A stretch of DNA of 64,000 nt from Acanthococcus lagerstroemiae (taxonomy: Eukaryota > Arthropoda > Insecta > Hemiptera > Eriococcidae), in NCBI GenBank assembly GCA_031841125.1, contig CM063106.1:41288001-41352000 (forward strand), in the 5' to 3' direction. The translations under genes were made by a program, and so were the position numbers. Below, in pieces: positions 1 to 13,606 of the stretch (positions are counted from its first letter, which is position 1; each line of letters opens with the position of its first letter). The notes beneath the pieces are model-generated. The model did no database searches. It worked only from the letters and a program-made list of their open reading frames with translations, and was not told the origin of the DNA.

Positions 1-480
1 TATTCTGAATCACTACATAAGATATGATACAGGATGGCATAATAAAATACAATTTGATATAATAAGACCTAATAGTTCCACAATAAAATATAATCACAGA
101 TAATACCTAATACCAGATAGTTGATTCCGTCGTAATGTCTGTATCAGCTGGATTTTTTTCCACAGGGGGTATGATAAGGGATGAGGGAGGTGTGACATAA
201 TAAGACAAAAGACATAATAAAAGCATAGCAGGAGAAGACGTAATAGTTGTTGATGTTGTTATGTCGTATCAGCTGAAGTTTTAAGGGGAAGATCAAGTTT
301 TAACTATACTGTTTTTCCTTTCCCCGGAAACAGCTGATAAGCTAGGTCTATTCAGTCGGAAACTGTATGTCTTATCAGCTGGAGTTTTTTAACTGGAATG
401 AGACGACATAATAATACAGGATAAAGACATGAGGAGATATAATGAAGCCATAATCAGATTAATAAGACATGGCATGGTGG
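1..480. repeat. AT-rich degenerate repeat region
   Basis: No gene is visible. A short phrase, tatcagctgga followed by a T run, recurs near 142, 266 and 373, separated by AT-rich text with many 'cataataagac' variants. A diverged copy (atctgctggagtttt) appears again near 1915. This is degenerate interspersed or tandem repeat sequence of unknown type. Confidence 0.4.
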
Positions 481-689
481 GATGTGAGGCGCTGCACGCA
501 TGCCAAAGTGGCTCCTGAGACACCGCACCCCTGACCTTGGAAGCTACCCTTTCGAGTATCGCATCAGCAGACTAATAAGACCTAATTTAAAAAATAAACA
601 AGCAGCTCTGCTGCTCGAAGAGGGTCGGCTTTCAGCTGGGTACGCTGTACAACTGGATGCTAATAAACAAAAAGCGACCAAGCAACATT

Positions 690-880
690 TGTTGACCAAA
701 TGAGTCATTAGTATCATTGGAAAAAGTGTAAAAAGTAGAATTTTTTAAAATTGGGGTTCCCGATACAAAAATGCGTATCCACGTGGAAAAAAATCTTATC
801 AGTAAACACTATGTCATATAGTTTCTATGGAGCTCTTGAACTTTGCATCACGTGTTTTCGAAAAACAGATTTTTATAGTT
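690..880 (-). mobile_element. Fragment of the same TIR element family found at 63.3-63.8 kb
   Basis: Read on the opposite strand, this stretch matches the interior of the hairpin-bearing element at 63264-63837. Shared phrases include gtaaaaagtagaatttttt, a cccgat-tcaaaaatg segment, cttatcagtaaa, and tagtttctat...gctcttgaactt. No terminal repeat was found here, so it is an old partial copy. Confidence 0.5.
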
Positions 881-1139
881 CTTTAAGTCGTTGAATTCAG
901 GTGCCGTGGCATTTCCGAAAATCTTAATTTTCGTATTATTCTTCCTGCGCTACAGACAAAGGGCGAATTTTCATTGAAATGAAGTTCATAATTTAAATAT
1001 GCATAGCCATCACAAATGCTATCAAGACATGTTAACGAGCAGGCAGTTTCAAACAGCTACAAGAAGGCTTCATCCCTCGAAACCTCAAACAGAATATCAA
1101 AACTACCATAATACTCGAAACTATATTTGGGAAACATGA

Positions 1140-1900
1140 TTCATATGCCATTGTTCCTTTGAAAATTTACTAATAAGGGTGAGAGTATCCCCCTATTCTG
1201 ACGCAGGTCCATTCGGGGCGTTTCCGGGATAGGGGGTGTGGTGTCCCGGGGCCAATTTGGCATGCGTGCATCGCAATACGCCCCTTTATCATCGAATAAG
1301 GGTGAGAGTACTGCAGAAATAGATACTTTACGGGAATCGCAACGAACATGTTTCATTTGATCTAGACCTAAGCTGGACTCGTATAACATAGAGTCGTAGA
1401 ATTCGTATATAGCAGAATCTGAAACGTAATATTGAAAAACGCACACAAATTACAAAATAGTTTCCTAAAACCCTGGAGAATTAAGAAAACGATAAACCTT
1501 AGCGTCCTAGAATGTGGACTGATAACGTATTATGTAGAACGTAGAAGTAGAACCGCAGTAAGATCAAGATCAATGAGCACCCTACTGAAGAAGAAGAAAA
1601 AAACGAAAAGAAAAAAAAAGTTATTGTAAGACTCATTGCCGACCATAATAAAATCAAAATAGTTGCTTATACTTCATTTATTATTTTTTTTTTTTCAACT
1701 AATAAATTTCTCGAAAATGAAGCGCCACTGAACTGAACTGTGACTCAAATCCGCTCAAATCAACACACTGAAATGACACGCCACTGAACTGAACTGAACT
1801 TGAACGGATGAGAAGAGAAGAGAAAAAAAAGCAATTGCAATAGGCTCGGCTACTCGTAGCCGACCCTAAAAATGACATAATCAAACATAATGGTTGAATA
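1140..1900. repeat. Repeat-rich stretch with direct repeats
   Basis: A 16-base direct repeat, aataagggtgagagta, lies at 1172-1187 and 1295-1310. Around 1722-1805 a cactgaactgaactg phrase is repeated. At 1830-1867 there is a motif (gcaattgcaataggctcggc, then tactcgtagccgaccc) whose reverse complement recurs at about 62665-62705. No coding region is supported. Confidence 0.4.
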
Positions 1901-4900
1901 TGTCATTATGTATTATCTGCTGGAGTTTTCCTCAATGGTGGTGGTGGTGGGGAGGATCATGTTTTAATAAGAACTGGTGCCACAGTTAAGAGTATCTAAG
2001 CTATACTCCTGCATAAGGCCTCGCATGAAGGAAAAAAATTATTCAGTTTCGCCTTTGTGAAAGGCCCTTCAAGTACAAGCTTTCTTTGATCACGAGGCCT
2101 GACTTTTGTCAGCCAGGTAACAGGACTTATTCAATAGACGAGGCGAATGTTAGTTTTTGTACCATGTTTCAGAGTTTCCAAGTTGATTGTACTTCCTGCC
2201 CAGTGAATACGGGCTCTCAGATACATTGTTCAGAGTCATAGTTCTAGGAGTGGCCAAAGTCTGCGTCCTTATAAGGCCTCTTGAGAAAAGGAAATAATGA
2301 TAACCTCAAAAAGAGAAAGTTACATTTCACGATGAAAACTGTAAATAATGCGCGCTAAATTTTATTAAATAATACCAATTATTATTTGCGTTTAGTCTCA
2401 GGAGTTGAAAATGTAAGAGGATCCTTATATGATGTAAGACCTTCACAGGTTTCATTAAAAGACTTCAAGGTTCGTCTACTTTCAGATTTGTTTATGACTC
2501 CGCGCAACTCCATCAAGAGTCTTATAACAGTGTTTTAAACTCTTCCAGATTCTTATAGCAAAATGTACACTTCGTAACATTTTTTTAGAGATTGCTTGAA
2601 ACTCTGTAACTTTTTTTTTCGGCGTTCATTTGAGACTTTTCTTTTTCTTGGTCTGAATCAAACTCATTGGAAATTTTCCAGACTCGAGTTTAGTTTGATG
2701 CTGTATATAACTTCCATCCGGCTCGTCGCTTTCAAAATTGCTCCAGGTCTGTCTTGGACTTTTTCAAATGTGTTCTAGCCTTTATGACGCACACAGATGG
2801 AGACTTTTGAGGCTCTTTAAGATTTTTTCTAATTTCACTATGACTCTCGAAAACGCCTTCAAATCTATTTCAGATTATCTTTAGAACTTTCGAAGACTCG
2901 ATTAGGACCATTCCGTCTCATAATCTGTTTTCAGATTCTACTACCCTTGTATATACAAGGTTTTTTCGAGACTTCCTCCGACGTATATAAATGTCCTTGA
3001 GTAATAAAACCTAAACATGTTTTTCTTTGCTGATTTTTCAAGAATAGGGTCTAAATTCTTAATTACTCGTTGGTGGAAAGTTCTGCCCTATGAACCTCTG
3101 TACCCGCCGCCAGCGATACAATATCCATTATACGCGAACGTAGCTCAGTGACATGTTCACAATTTTTTAAGACGGGGAATCTCTGTGTTTTGAATCTAAT
3201 TATATTGCTGGGTTTTGGATGAATTTAGCGCTAAAACTTTCAATTCTTATCACACTATGGGGTTGCTCGTTCACTGCTGTTTAAACTGTCCCCAATTCAC
3301 TCCAATTCACGTCAATTCACGTTATATATTTTTATCTTTTCTCGTTCAACTTTTTTTTTTTATTCCTAATTAATTCATCGTTAGCATAATCGAAGAAATA
3401 AAAGAATCTGATTACCTGAATAGCTAGACGCTGTACGATGTATTTTTCTCAAATATGCCTTATGAAATAGTAACCGGATCTTGAGACCATGGGCGCCAAT
3501 AATTCATTAAATTAATTAAGCGTATTTTTAAAGGCTAATCCTCTCAGAAATCGTCAATTCCTGAATGATATTTCGTAGATATGTGTCATCGATCATCGTA
3601 CCCGCACAATTCTAATACCTTCGGCCGAGTTATTACTACCTAAATCAATTATACCGCCGCAGACCAGCAGACCAACTCCGGTCATAAGGCTCCGTCTAGA
3701 CGTAATAAATACCTTTTCACCGTGTACATGTCTCTCACCCACTATACCGTTCATTAATTTATCATCATCGATACCGGAAAGCGGAAACCATTCAACATCT
3801 CACGCTGATTTTCTGCAGCGATTAACTAACCGAATTTGAAATTTTCTGTCGTGCCCCAGTGTCCACAATGCTCATTGTGCTCATCCTCTACTGAAGCTGT
3901 ACCTCAAGTGACCCACAAACCTCTATTGCTCGCGGTTGTAACCGACATTGACAGCGGTTATTCCAAATAATTATTTTCGACATCAATTAATTTAGTTCGC
4001 TGATGTTCCTAGAATAACCATCACTCTTTACTGACTGTGACAGTTACGTAGAATTTCACTTAATTTCTTTACATGCATTTATTGTTTCGTATTGATTTGG
4101 TTTCACGATTTTATCACGGCATAGAGCTAGCTAAATCCTTCTTTTGTTATTTTTTTATAATACTTATACTTACTTGTTTGTTCAAATTTTATGAATATAA
4201 GACTCTTACGACTGCAAGTCATACTTGTATTTTCCTGTTCGTGGGGGTACAAGGATATCTGAAGGGTGGATGGAGGGGGGCATTCTTTACGTGTACCTTG
4301 TTTACCGGAATGGTCATCTCTAAGCTGTATCTTCCAATTTCCGACACTTTCTGGGTCAGCATGTACGAATTTTGACATTTCATAAGTATGACGTGATCTG
4401 CCAAAACAAGCTAAGTCCACGACTTCCCCCCTTTGCTTTCCCATAGCTCGAAAATTGTTCGCACGCCAACCTTTATACTTGGGTGGCATTAGCATTGACC
4501 CCTCCCTTCCCATCTGAATCAGTATTACCACTTATCGTTCGCGAGTCAGAATGTTTTTTTTTCGATTTCCCAACATTTGGTTTTTTGGACTAAGCGCGCG
4601 TTTTGGAAGTCAAATCCTCTTAATGTCCCGAGAGCTTAGTACACCAGCCCGTCTCCTACCTCTGATTCTCTATACACAGAAATTAGTACTAGAAAAGGGC
4701 ATAAATTGTTGTTAGACAAGTGACTTAATTCCTTCATTTGTGATTCGGATTGATTCTAGAAACTAACGTTAAGTAGGTATGTAATGAGACATAGTAACTA
4801 AAAAAGTAAATTCAGGAATTTAGGTGAATAATTATCAGGAGTGGGGTAAAAATGTTTATCCTCAGACACTAAGAAAGATTAACAGATGATGGATTGAACA

Positions 4901-4930
4901 AGATTTCTTCCACATGTAAGCTTAGTCAAG
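1900..4930. other. No recognised gene; AT-rich intergenic DNA
   Basis: No protein motif, RNA gene or clear element was recognised. Between about 2400 and 2960 the text is a loose series of related short phrases (agactcttcaaga-like, 20-40 bases apart). This resembles, in opposite orientation, the 14150-14520 intron sequence of gene A. The open frames here are short and low-complexity. Confidence 0.4.
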
Positions 4931-4939
4931 CCTTATAAA

Positions 4940-6545
4940 GGGTGTCTCTTTTGTAATGACCCCTTCCAGCTGGTAGGTGGGCAACCTACCTCGCAATATA
5001 TAGATATAATTTGCATTCTCTTACTTTTGAAGGTGCTGAATTCCATCTTTGAATTTTTATTTCTTCTCACGACTGGAGATGGACAGAAAAATGGTACCAG
5101 TAGGTAATAGTAAAGGGCAGTTGTACTCGTAATAACAACAGATACAAAAATGGTGGGAATCGGTTCAATAGGGTGTTCATAAAATCAATTTTGGTACAAA
5201 TTGTTGATAATCACGCTATTTTGCTACGTAGTTATAATTATAACGCCGCCCTATGCGCCATTCGGCGCTAAAATTTTCACATTTTTTCAATTTCCCGTGG
5301 AACTTGCCCTCTTAAGCTACTGTTATTTTATTTGCAATTGATTGTACATTAAATTTTTCATACAGAAGGTCATTAGCAATTTTCTTATATCTGGATTAGA
5401 ACTGCTCCAAATGGAGTTCAAGATATTCTCGTTAAGAATTATTAATTCTGAACACAGATGCACAGGCCTTATGACGATAATAATCATTTTCTTCAGGTAC
5501 TTTACCACTCCCAGAGTTATGTCGTTTATGGGACTTATTCACCTCCCTCTTTTCATAAATAATATCCCTCATCACTAAATTAATGATCCCCCCCCCCCCC
5601 GATTGTTACAGTAAATAGAAGAGATATCAACATTTCCCAATACAATATTATGCTGAGTGAAATTTATTTTATGAAAATCATGTACAACCGCTTTCCATGA
5701 TCTTTAATTTTTTCTTGTGTGGTTACCACAACTGTCATCTTGTACCTCCTTCCCATTAGTATGCCCCACCGTTCGGGGAATATGGCCAAAATGTTACCAA
5801 AACCGAATTTAGCGACCGTTGGAACCAATTACTAAATACCCATATTAAACTTTACAAGATACTAAAACCCCCTTCCCTCCCCATTTCATGGGCCTCAATT
5901 TCAAATATGGGATAACTAGATGAAAGGAGGGAGGTGAATAAGCCCCAATAAACGATATAACTATGTGAAGTGGTAAAGCAGCTGAAGAATATGATTATTC
6001 TGTGCATCTGTGTTCAGAATTAATAATTCTTAACGGGAATATCTTGAACTCCATTTAGAGCAGTTCTAATCCAGATATAAGAAAATTGCTAATGTCCTTC
6101 TGTATGGAAAATTTAATGTACAATCTATTGCAAATAAAATAACAGTAGCTTAAGAGGGCAAGTCCCACGGGAAATTTAAGAAATGTGAAAATTTTAGCAC
6201 CGAATGGCGCATAGGACGGCGTTATGTTTATAACTATGTAGCAAAAAAGCGTGTTTATCAACAATTTGTACCAAAATTGATTTTATGAACACCCTGTTGA
6301 ACCGATTCCAGCCATTTTTGTATCTGTTGTTATTACAACTACCCTCTACTATTACCGACTGGTACTATTTTTCTGTCCATCTCCAGTTGTGAAACGAAAG
6401 AAAAATTCCAAGGATAGAAAACTTTTCAAAATTTGACCATAACTCAACCCCTTCAACAGTAAGAGTATGCAAACATATCAACATATTTCTGGGGTAGGTT
6501 GCCTGCTTACTAGGTGGAAGGGGGATCATTGCAAAAGAGACACCC
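4940..6545. mobile_element. Foldback element with about 600-base inverted arms
   Basis: The sequence at 4940-5556 recurs as its reverse complement at about 5910-6545 with scattered differences. The outer ends are gggtgtctcttttgtaatga (left) and tcattgcaaaagagacaccc (right). Inner landmarks such as the gcgccattcggcgctaaaat segment and the tatctggattagaactgctc segment appear in both arms in opposite orientation. A spacer of about 350 bases with a C run near 5588 separates them. No transposase was seen, so it is presumably a non-autonomous foldback transposon. Confidence 0.75.
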
Positions 6546-7079
6546 CGTTTGCCTATAATACATTAGGTAACTTTTGACGATTTTAGGCACAAAATAAATG
6601 AGTAGGTTAGCGCCTTAGACACGATTCGTGATATCTAGAATGTGCGTATAATAGAGTCGAATTACCTCAATTACTGCAAATAAAATGGGCGAACATCTTT
6701 GTTTAAATACTCCTTTACAGCGTGCCCGAGTATTGCGAAATAAGTCATTTTCTACAGGCCAACCCTACAAACTATACTGTACCTAATATTTCAATGTCAT
6801 TCGTTTTGCGAAAAAGAACATCTGGTAAAGTAGAAACCCGTCTCCTGTATTCAAATATGAAATCTGGTGATGAGGAAAATATTAATAATAAATGTCAAAG
6901 CGATTTATAGGTGAGCCATTTCATTTGTTGATAATATGCCCATAAAAGAGTCGAATTACGTCAATTACTGCAAATAAAATGGTCTAACATCTTTGTTTGA
7001 ACATACACGAAAAAACAACATCTGATACAGTGGAAAACTACACCTCATATCTATTGTATGTTCTGTATTTGTTTTCAAT

Positions 7080-8800
7080 GTTCAAGGTGGGAGCATTTAA
7101 TTAGCGAGGTCTGAAACGAATTACGTTGACGATCCTTTTCTGTTATTGAAAGATAACTTTTTGTTTTCATTCTTCGAAAAATAAGAAACTTTCCTTGGAA
7201 GAAGAGAAAAAAACCACCCTTTCCCTTGCCTATATGAGAATTCCTCAGGAATAAAAAGAAAATTGTCATCCTTTCTCGAAGAAATTCTATCCTTTCTTTG
7301 TGGAAAGAGAAAAAATGAGTTCTTCTCTTCGAAAAAGATAGAACACTGTTCCTTCAAGAAGATAAAGAAACGATTTTCTTATCTCTCACCAAAAAAATAA
7401 AAAATAAAAAAATGAATCCCATTTTCCACATGTGCTTTACATTTAAAAGAAAACAGGATTAATTAGTTTCTTTTGCAAAGAAAATAACCAAGTTCTCCGA
7501 AAGATTGATCGAGAAGTGTTCCGCAGCTTTTCTAAGGAAGGAACCGGTATCGCCTCAATTTTCTAAACGTAATAATTTGTTTAGTTTGCAAAATTTTGCT
7601 CTTGTCAAGCGAGAAATTTGGATTTAGGAGGTTCGAATAGAGCCGGGAAAAAATCAAACGGTTTTTCGAAATCAATGGCTCAAAACTGCGATAGGTTATT
7701 CAGTTTTTTAAGTTAAGTTTATTAGAATTATTTGGAGGATGTTAGTTGAATTTTCGTGCCTGAACAGATAAATTATCAACATTTCGTAACTTTCTTCAAG
7801 GAAAGAAAGAAAGAAAGCTGTCTTCAGTAAAAAGAAAAACTCTGTTTCTTTTTGTTTGTGAACGAAAAAAAAAAACATCACTCTTATTCTTCTATGAATG
7901 GGAAGAAATTCGTTCATTTCTTTAGGAAAGGATAAGTGAACACGTTTTTAAGAATGAGTGACTCATTTAGGAGAAGAAGAAGAAAAGAGAAAACGAAAAT
8001 GAAAAGGAAATAGAAGTAGAAAAAGAAATAAAGAAGAAAAAGAAACAGACAAAGAATAAAACGGAGAAAAATAAGGAGAAAATGGTCGCTTCCCTTTCCT
8101 ACGTGAAAAATTTCTGTCACTTTTTTTTTTTTTTTTTTAAAGGAGATAAGAACTCTTTTCATTTTGTAAATTTTTAAAGAATTTGGGTTTTTTATTGAAA
8201 AAAGGCTGAACAAATTGTTCCATTATTTGAAGAACGAGAAATGTGTTTTATTTCGATAAAAAATAAGGACCTATCAGGTTCCTTCCTTGGGTGAAAAGAA
8301 TTGCGCTCCTCTCTTCAAGAAAAGATAAGAAAATAGTCTCTTTACTTTTTCGAATAAAATTAATTTTCTTTCCTTAGGAAGAAGAACTTTATTTTTTCTC
8401 TCCGAGAAAAGGCAGGCACGGCCTAGCGAATAAATTCTTTGTATGCAAAACGTAAGAGGCACGGTCAGAAAATATAAAAAATGTTTCAGTGATGAAGTAG
8501 ATTGCGACTAAAAGGGCCCACAAGCTCACAATAGGTCGAAAGGCTCGAGATTCATTTGCATCTCTGCACCCCTAGCCAGTCCGTGCGTAAGAAAAGGAAC
8601 ACAGCAACCTTCTTTTGAAGAAAAAGGAGAACATCAATCCTTTGTTTATTTATGTTGTGAATGACAAGTATTCAGTTGAATAAAAAATTACGCCTTTTTT
8701 TTAATCATATTCTTTTACGAAAAGACATTTGTCTATTCAGAAGGAAAAAGGAGTGATTTTCTTATCAACATTTTGTCTACTATACAAGTATGACAGTTAG
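7080..8800. repeat. Purine/pyrimidine-biased array of short palindromes
   Basis: The stretch repeats a loose unit of roughly 40-50 bases in which a ttctt or tttcct half is followed by a gaagaa or aaagaa half (for example near 7190, 7330, 7800, 8290, 8380 and 8590). Strand composition is strongly biased over 7.98-8.09 kb. The apparent reading frames are Phe/Lys/Glu-rich by-products of this bias. No gene is recognised. Confidence 0.45.
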
Positions 8801-8879
8801 GATTTTGGCGACTCTCATATCATTAAAAATTTTCAAGTTGGTAGGCTGTGCCAGCCTTTCTTTATAAGAGGCGATATTT

Positions 8880-9700
8880 ATTCACACCATAATTTCCAAG
8901 GAAATGGGCAGGTCAAATTTGGGCCCCAAATCGGGATCAGATAAAACATCTGATTCAATTGTCGAACTTCAACCCAAAAACCTACGTTCCGATTTTTTTA
9001 ATTGGATAAATATTGCCCACTTAAGGGGATAAAATTCGTACTTGGGGATCCAAATCGGAATTAGACCAGAAATTTGATCGAATTTTCGATATCACCATAT
9101 CAAAGAACATTTCTAAACGTAAAATAATTTTTTTTACTAGAATTTTTAATAATGAATGAATTAATAGTCCTTTAAATAATCACTCATTTAACGAAAATTA
9201 AAATATTTTATTAATAAAAAATTTGTAAACTTAAAACTTACATAAACCTTTTCAGTTATTAATAATAATTTCATGATTAATATTTAACTTAACCCTATCC
9301 AGAAACTTATTCAATTTTCTGACACCCCCTCCCCTGAAGAAGCACAGTCGTATTTGAGGCATGCACAGGGATTTAAATACAAATCTGATGGAATTTTCGA
9401 AACCAGGGAAATGAAGAACCTGTATTTCAGTATTTGTTTCGAGTTTCCGAGTCAAGTCAGATTGGCCTATTTGAAGGGGCCAGTATGGATTTAGAGCCCA
9501 AATTGGGATTGGATTCATATTCCGATTGAATTTTTTGAACTCAAGTTCCAGAAAATTCCTATTTCGATACAATCCCTACTAATTTTATTCAGCATCGTAA
9601 ACTGGCCTATTTGAAAAGTCAAATTTCAATTTCAGGGCAAAAACCAGGGCTAGATTCAAAATCTGGTGGAATTTTCAATGGAAAAATGTATCTTTACGCA
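8880..9700. repeat. Degenerate tandem repeat, unit roughly 100-180 bases
   Basis: A recurring phrase (aaatcgggat or caaattggga, then gattcaaaatctg, then tggaattttcgaa) appears near 8930, 9050, 9370, 9500 and 9640 with heavy divergence. It gives no consistent reading frame, and the class is unknown. Confidence 0.4.
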
Positions 9701-10377
9701 CGTACATTATCAGAAAACGATGGCAACAGGAGTACAAAGTCATAGAGAAAATTTCAAAAATTCTCCTTTCGCCACAGTGCAAATCGAAAAACAACTTGAA
9801 ATGGGTAATTCTGACTAGACCTCGAAAATCGAAGATTCAAAACATACCTCTCTGTCGTGAATTTACAATGTTTGAAGCTGTTTCCATGAATCTTTTCAAA
9901 TTGTATTCATATTCATCATTAGGCTCCATCTGAGTTATTAAAATCTAAGAAAATTCTAGGCTTCTTAAGTAACATTTGAATTGTAGAAACTTAAATCGGA
10001 GTGGGATCAAATATTTGACGCATTTCGTAATCATTATAACAAATTGCTAAAATAATACTTTCTTCGAGAGTTTAGTAATTTTTCTGATCAGTTTAAACTT
10101 GTCTACGATAAGTTGCATTCTGTGGACCTTTGTGTGACTCAATAAAGGACCCCCATCCACCCCAAAGATTTTGTAATTCCACTTCACATAAGCTTCATAA
10201 TGACCTTCATGCAGATAACTCTTGTAAAAATTATGAAATTTTATTACTTTCATCGTGAAATTTGAATTTTGTTAGCTTAATTTAAAGCCAGATTGGAAAT
10301 TTGATGCAAATATTTGAAATTATCAAAAACAAAAAAGAACTGTTTCAATAGCATTCTAAATTTCTGGGATCAGGTAA

Positions 10378-10482
10378 ATTGACCGCGGAAGATTGACCGC
10401 GAAGAATTCGCCGCGAGAAAATTGGCCGATGAAAAATTGGTCGTGAAAAATTGACCGTCGGAAAATGAAGAATTGACCGTCT
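10378..10482. repeat. Short-unit minisatellite (gattgaccgcgaa-like)
   Basis: About seven imperfect copies of a 13-18 base unit, attgaccgcgaaga or variants, run head to tail. Related gaattgcgccgagcaa units occur at 11473-11600 and 24510-24630. The opposite orientation occurs at 25465-25545. Confidence 0.6.
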
Positions 10483-10769
10483 ATGTTGAAATGATGTTCA
10501 CAAGATGATATAGCGCACAGACATTAGCATGTGATGACGCAGATACACAGTAATCTCGGTTATTTTTTTCGAAACTGCCCTCCAGAAGCCCTAAATAGAT
10601 CATTGAAAATAATACTTTATTTTTCCATAAATATATAATGTTGGATATTAGCACAGGCCTTATGTAGGAAGGTATAGATGTTTTGTTTGATATTTGACCA
10701 TTACCCCTTGTTAGAAAACTGTGTTACTAGATTGGGTCAGGAGATCAAAATTTTCACATAATGAATATG

Positions 10770-10933
10770 CAGTGGCGTAGCGTCGAAAGGGGGAGCACGG
10801 GGGGCACGTACCCCAATATTTTTACATAGTCCTCTAATATCGGCTACTTTCAAAAAATTCCTCAATTTTCGACTTTTTCTCCCTTGAAAACCTTATTGTG
10901 CCCCCCTTTGGGAAACCCCTAGCTACGCCACTG
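10770..10933. mobile_element. 164-base MITE with cagtggcgtagc terminal inverted repeats
   Basis: The left end cagtggcgtagc is the exact reverse complement of the right end gctacgccactg. The flanking eight bases (tgaatatg and gcaatatg) match at six positions, as expected for an old 8-base target duplication of the hAT type. The interior holds G-rich and C-rich halves (gggggagcacgggggg and cccccctttggg) and no coding sequence. Confidence 0.75.
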
Positions 10934-11804
10934 GCAATATGGATATCGTTTTATACCTACATTTAAAAGGTCACTAAATTCATTTCTGGTTACGATTTTC
11001 TTCTAATTTGCAAATTGTGATGCATGTGAAGAAAATTTCATAAAATGCATAACGGTTATGGTTTTATGGGCGTTTTATAGGTTTTTTTCTAATTTTATTT
11101 ATTAATATTAATATGACCAATTTTTACGTTTAATGAGCCGAGGAACACTTTTGCGTAGGCTTCTCGGTGTTCCTCGATCCATCACATTCAATATAACAGT
11201 TCCATTATTAATATGCAGAGTAAATGAACTTTATTTTTATCATAATGCACTATATTTAACAATGGCTATACTATTTCTTGTACTCACTCAAATCTTATCT
11301 TTTTTCCTCATGATACAATTCACATACTCAAGAGTATTGATGGCTGTCTTATGGTTTTCAAACCAGTTTTCATTCTTTAGGTTTTACTTATCTTCTGGAA
11401 TTTACCGCAGTTTTTATAAGCTTGCAAAAAAAAAAAAAAAAAAAAACGTAATAGACACACTAGATCACACGGCTCTGGTCGAATTGCGCCGAGCAACAAA
11501 AAAGTATAGGGCTAATTGCGTAGGAGATCGAAAAAGGTAATAGGCTGAATTGCGCCGAGCAACAGAAAAGGTATAGGTCGAATTGCACCGCGAATGATTC
11601 ATTTTACTGCAAGAACAAGGAAAGTTATACTGAACACTGCAAATTTCTGTAGGATTTTGCCAACTACCCACGTCCAATCACGTCAGCCATGCACGTCCAT
11701 ACATAGGGGCGATTTTCGAAAATCATATTACTATTTAAAAAAGGAGATAAAAATTATATAAGTATGTAATTACAGGCCAATAAGTTTGAGTTCAAATTAG
11801 GGAA

Positions 11805-12066
11805 AATGTTTGCCAAAACAATCAAAAACCGCATATACCCACAATTGGATCAATGCCAAGGCGCTAAACAGGCATTATTCTACCACGGACCAGTTATTCA
11901 TAACTGGACAACTTATAGAAAAAACAAAGAAATATAATCAACCATTGTACCTATTCGTAGATTTTTGGAAAGCCCTAAGTCGTCAGGGAATACCAGAGAA
12001 ACTGATAAGAATCAAAGAAGACGTGTATGAAAATTCAGAGAGGAGGGTGTACGTCTGGACAAGTGT
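11805..12066 (+). pseudogene. LINE reverse transcriptase fragment
   Basis: Conceptual translation gives TTDQLFITGQLIEKTKKYNQ, then LYLFVDFWKALSRQGIPEKLI. This is the fingers/palm region of a non-LTR (LINE) reverse transcriptase, in which the usual FVDFxKAFD is degraded to FVDFWKALS. A frame change is needed upstream to join the KTIKNRIYPQLDQCQ segment. Downstream the homology stops abruptly where the second copy continues into the catalytic palm. It is a dead remnant, probably of the same family as the elements at 56.7-59.7 kb. Confidence 0.75.
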
Positions 12067-12763
12067 TTGTATCTTACCCTACACAAGCTTTCTAATAATG
12101 TGCATTGGACACACTGTTTCATTTGTGAAGTAATTTAGTTTTTTGAAAAGATAAAATTTCTGTTCCGACAGCCAAGTCAGAGCTAGATTGAAAACTTGAC
12201 GAGTATTCGCAGTCAGCAAAAGAGGAAACCTCTAATTCGATAGCGTATCCAATGTGTCCTCATACATTTAAGATTTCCATGTTACCGAGGAAAACGTTTC
12301 CTTTATTAGCAGGAACAGATGCTGATTGACCTCTTCAGGAACCAGACTTTAGAACTTCGCTATGACAATAAAATCATCAGCTTATGAAATCAATGGCTCG
12401 GTAAGTGTTAAAATCAAGAGTACAAGTGCAATGGAATGATTGAATTGGAATACATTTTGAGAAGCCAAGAAATATAAGTGCAACTGTGTTACTACTATTG
12501 CTACTGACACCAGAGTCTAAGGGCGAGTAATGGGTCGCTGTTCAAAGTCAGGATATTCGAAATTACAATCAAATACATTACACATATGTACGCTTAATTT
12601 CCATGCAATCTGCAGACATGTGGAATCCACGTAGACAATATTCTTTTGCTTAAATTTAAGCTCAGTTTACTCGTTTTTAGAAGAAAAAATTAGCATTATC
12701 TTTTTTCTTTTCTAAAGTAAAATGGACGCCAAGGTACTTTCCTGGCCATATACTGTTCAGTAA

Positions 12764-12807
12764 TGATATGATATAATATGATATGATATGATGTGATATA
12801 ATATGAT
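12764..12807. repeat. ATATG/ATATA microsatellite
   Basis: A run of gatatgatataatatgat-type pentamer repeats. The duplicated block has a slightly shorter version at about 26605-26644. Confidence 0.8.
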
Positions 12808-13606
12808 TCTTACAATTTCTTTTATCAAAACTGGGCAATAGCTCAGCTTCATGAGTGGTGGCAGAAGAGGTAAGTGCCCCTATTCTCCCGGCTCCGACGC
12901 TGCTGGTGCTGAAGTCCAGAAGAAATTTTTGTATGAATTCTGTAGGTGCCAGTTTTCAAATTCGTGGGCAAATGACGGGCTGGGAAAGAGAAAATACGTT
13001 TATCTGCTTCTTGATCATTCACATAGGGCACATCAAATAGTTAAATGAAATTCACGCGTATTACCAACTTAATGAATTTTAAATATAATTAATACGCGCA
13101 GTACATCTGTGTGTAATCTGTGTCATCCAAATATCGGCAAAACGAATAACAAAGTTGTATATCACAAGTATGAGTAAGAGTCTAATAATAACTCCAAAAG
13201 CTGCGGTAATAAACCTTCAATATAAGTCAACAAGTTGGAAAGAGAAATCCGATCAAATTATAGTGTATGCTAAGCGACTAATTCGACCCAGTATTGCTGA
13301 TGGCCTTATTCGTCCTTAAAAATGTAGCCTAGCCGTTTATAAAATAAATGATCACCGTATTCGTTCTCAAAAATTTGGCCTAGCCGTTTATGAAACAGAC
13401 TTAGCACATACTTGATATGAACATGGAAACCCATTTTTACTTTTCAACAAATTCTTGGTTCTGTCGCTTAGCATGATCTATTATCCATGAATTATCCTGA
13501 CAAGCATCTACAAAATGCAATATATTGTGTAATGCATAATTACTAACATCTGCAGACGTACTGTATCAATGTGAATAGGATTTAGAAACCAACTAAATCA
13601 AATATC

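Noticed and set aside
4127..4531. 134-codon minus-strand open frame
   Set aside because: No recognisable domain, an overlapping frame on the other strand and no paralogue; chance cannot be excluded.
12851..13048. 65-codon frame conserved in both blocks (also 26688)
   Set aside because: Open frames exist on both strands, no known domain is visible, and the two copies are recent duplicates, so conservation is uninformative.
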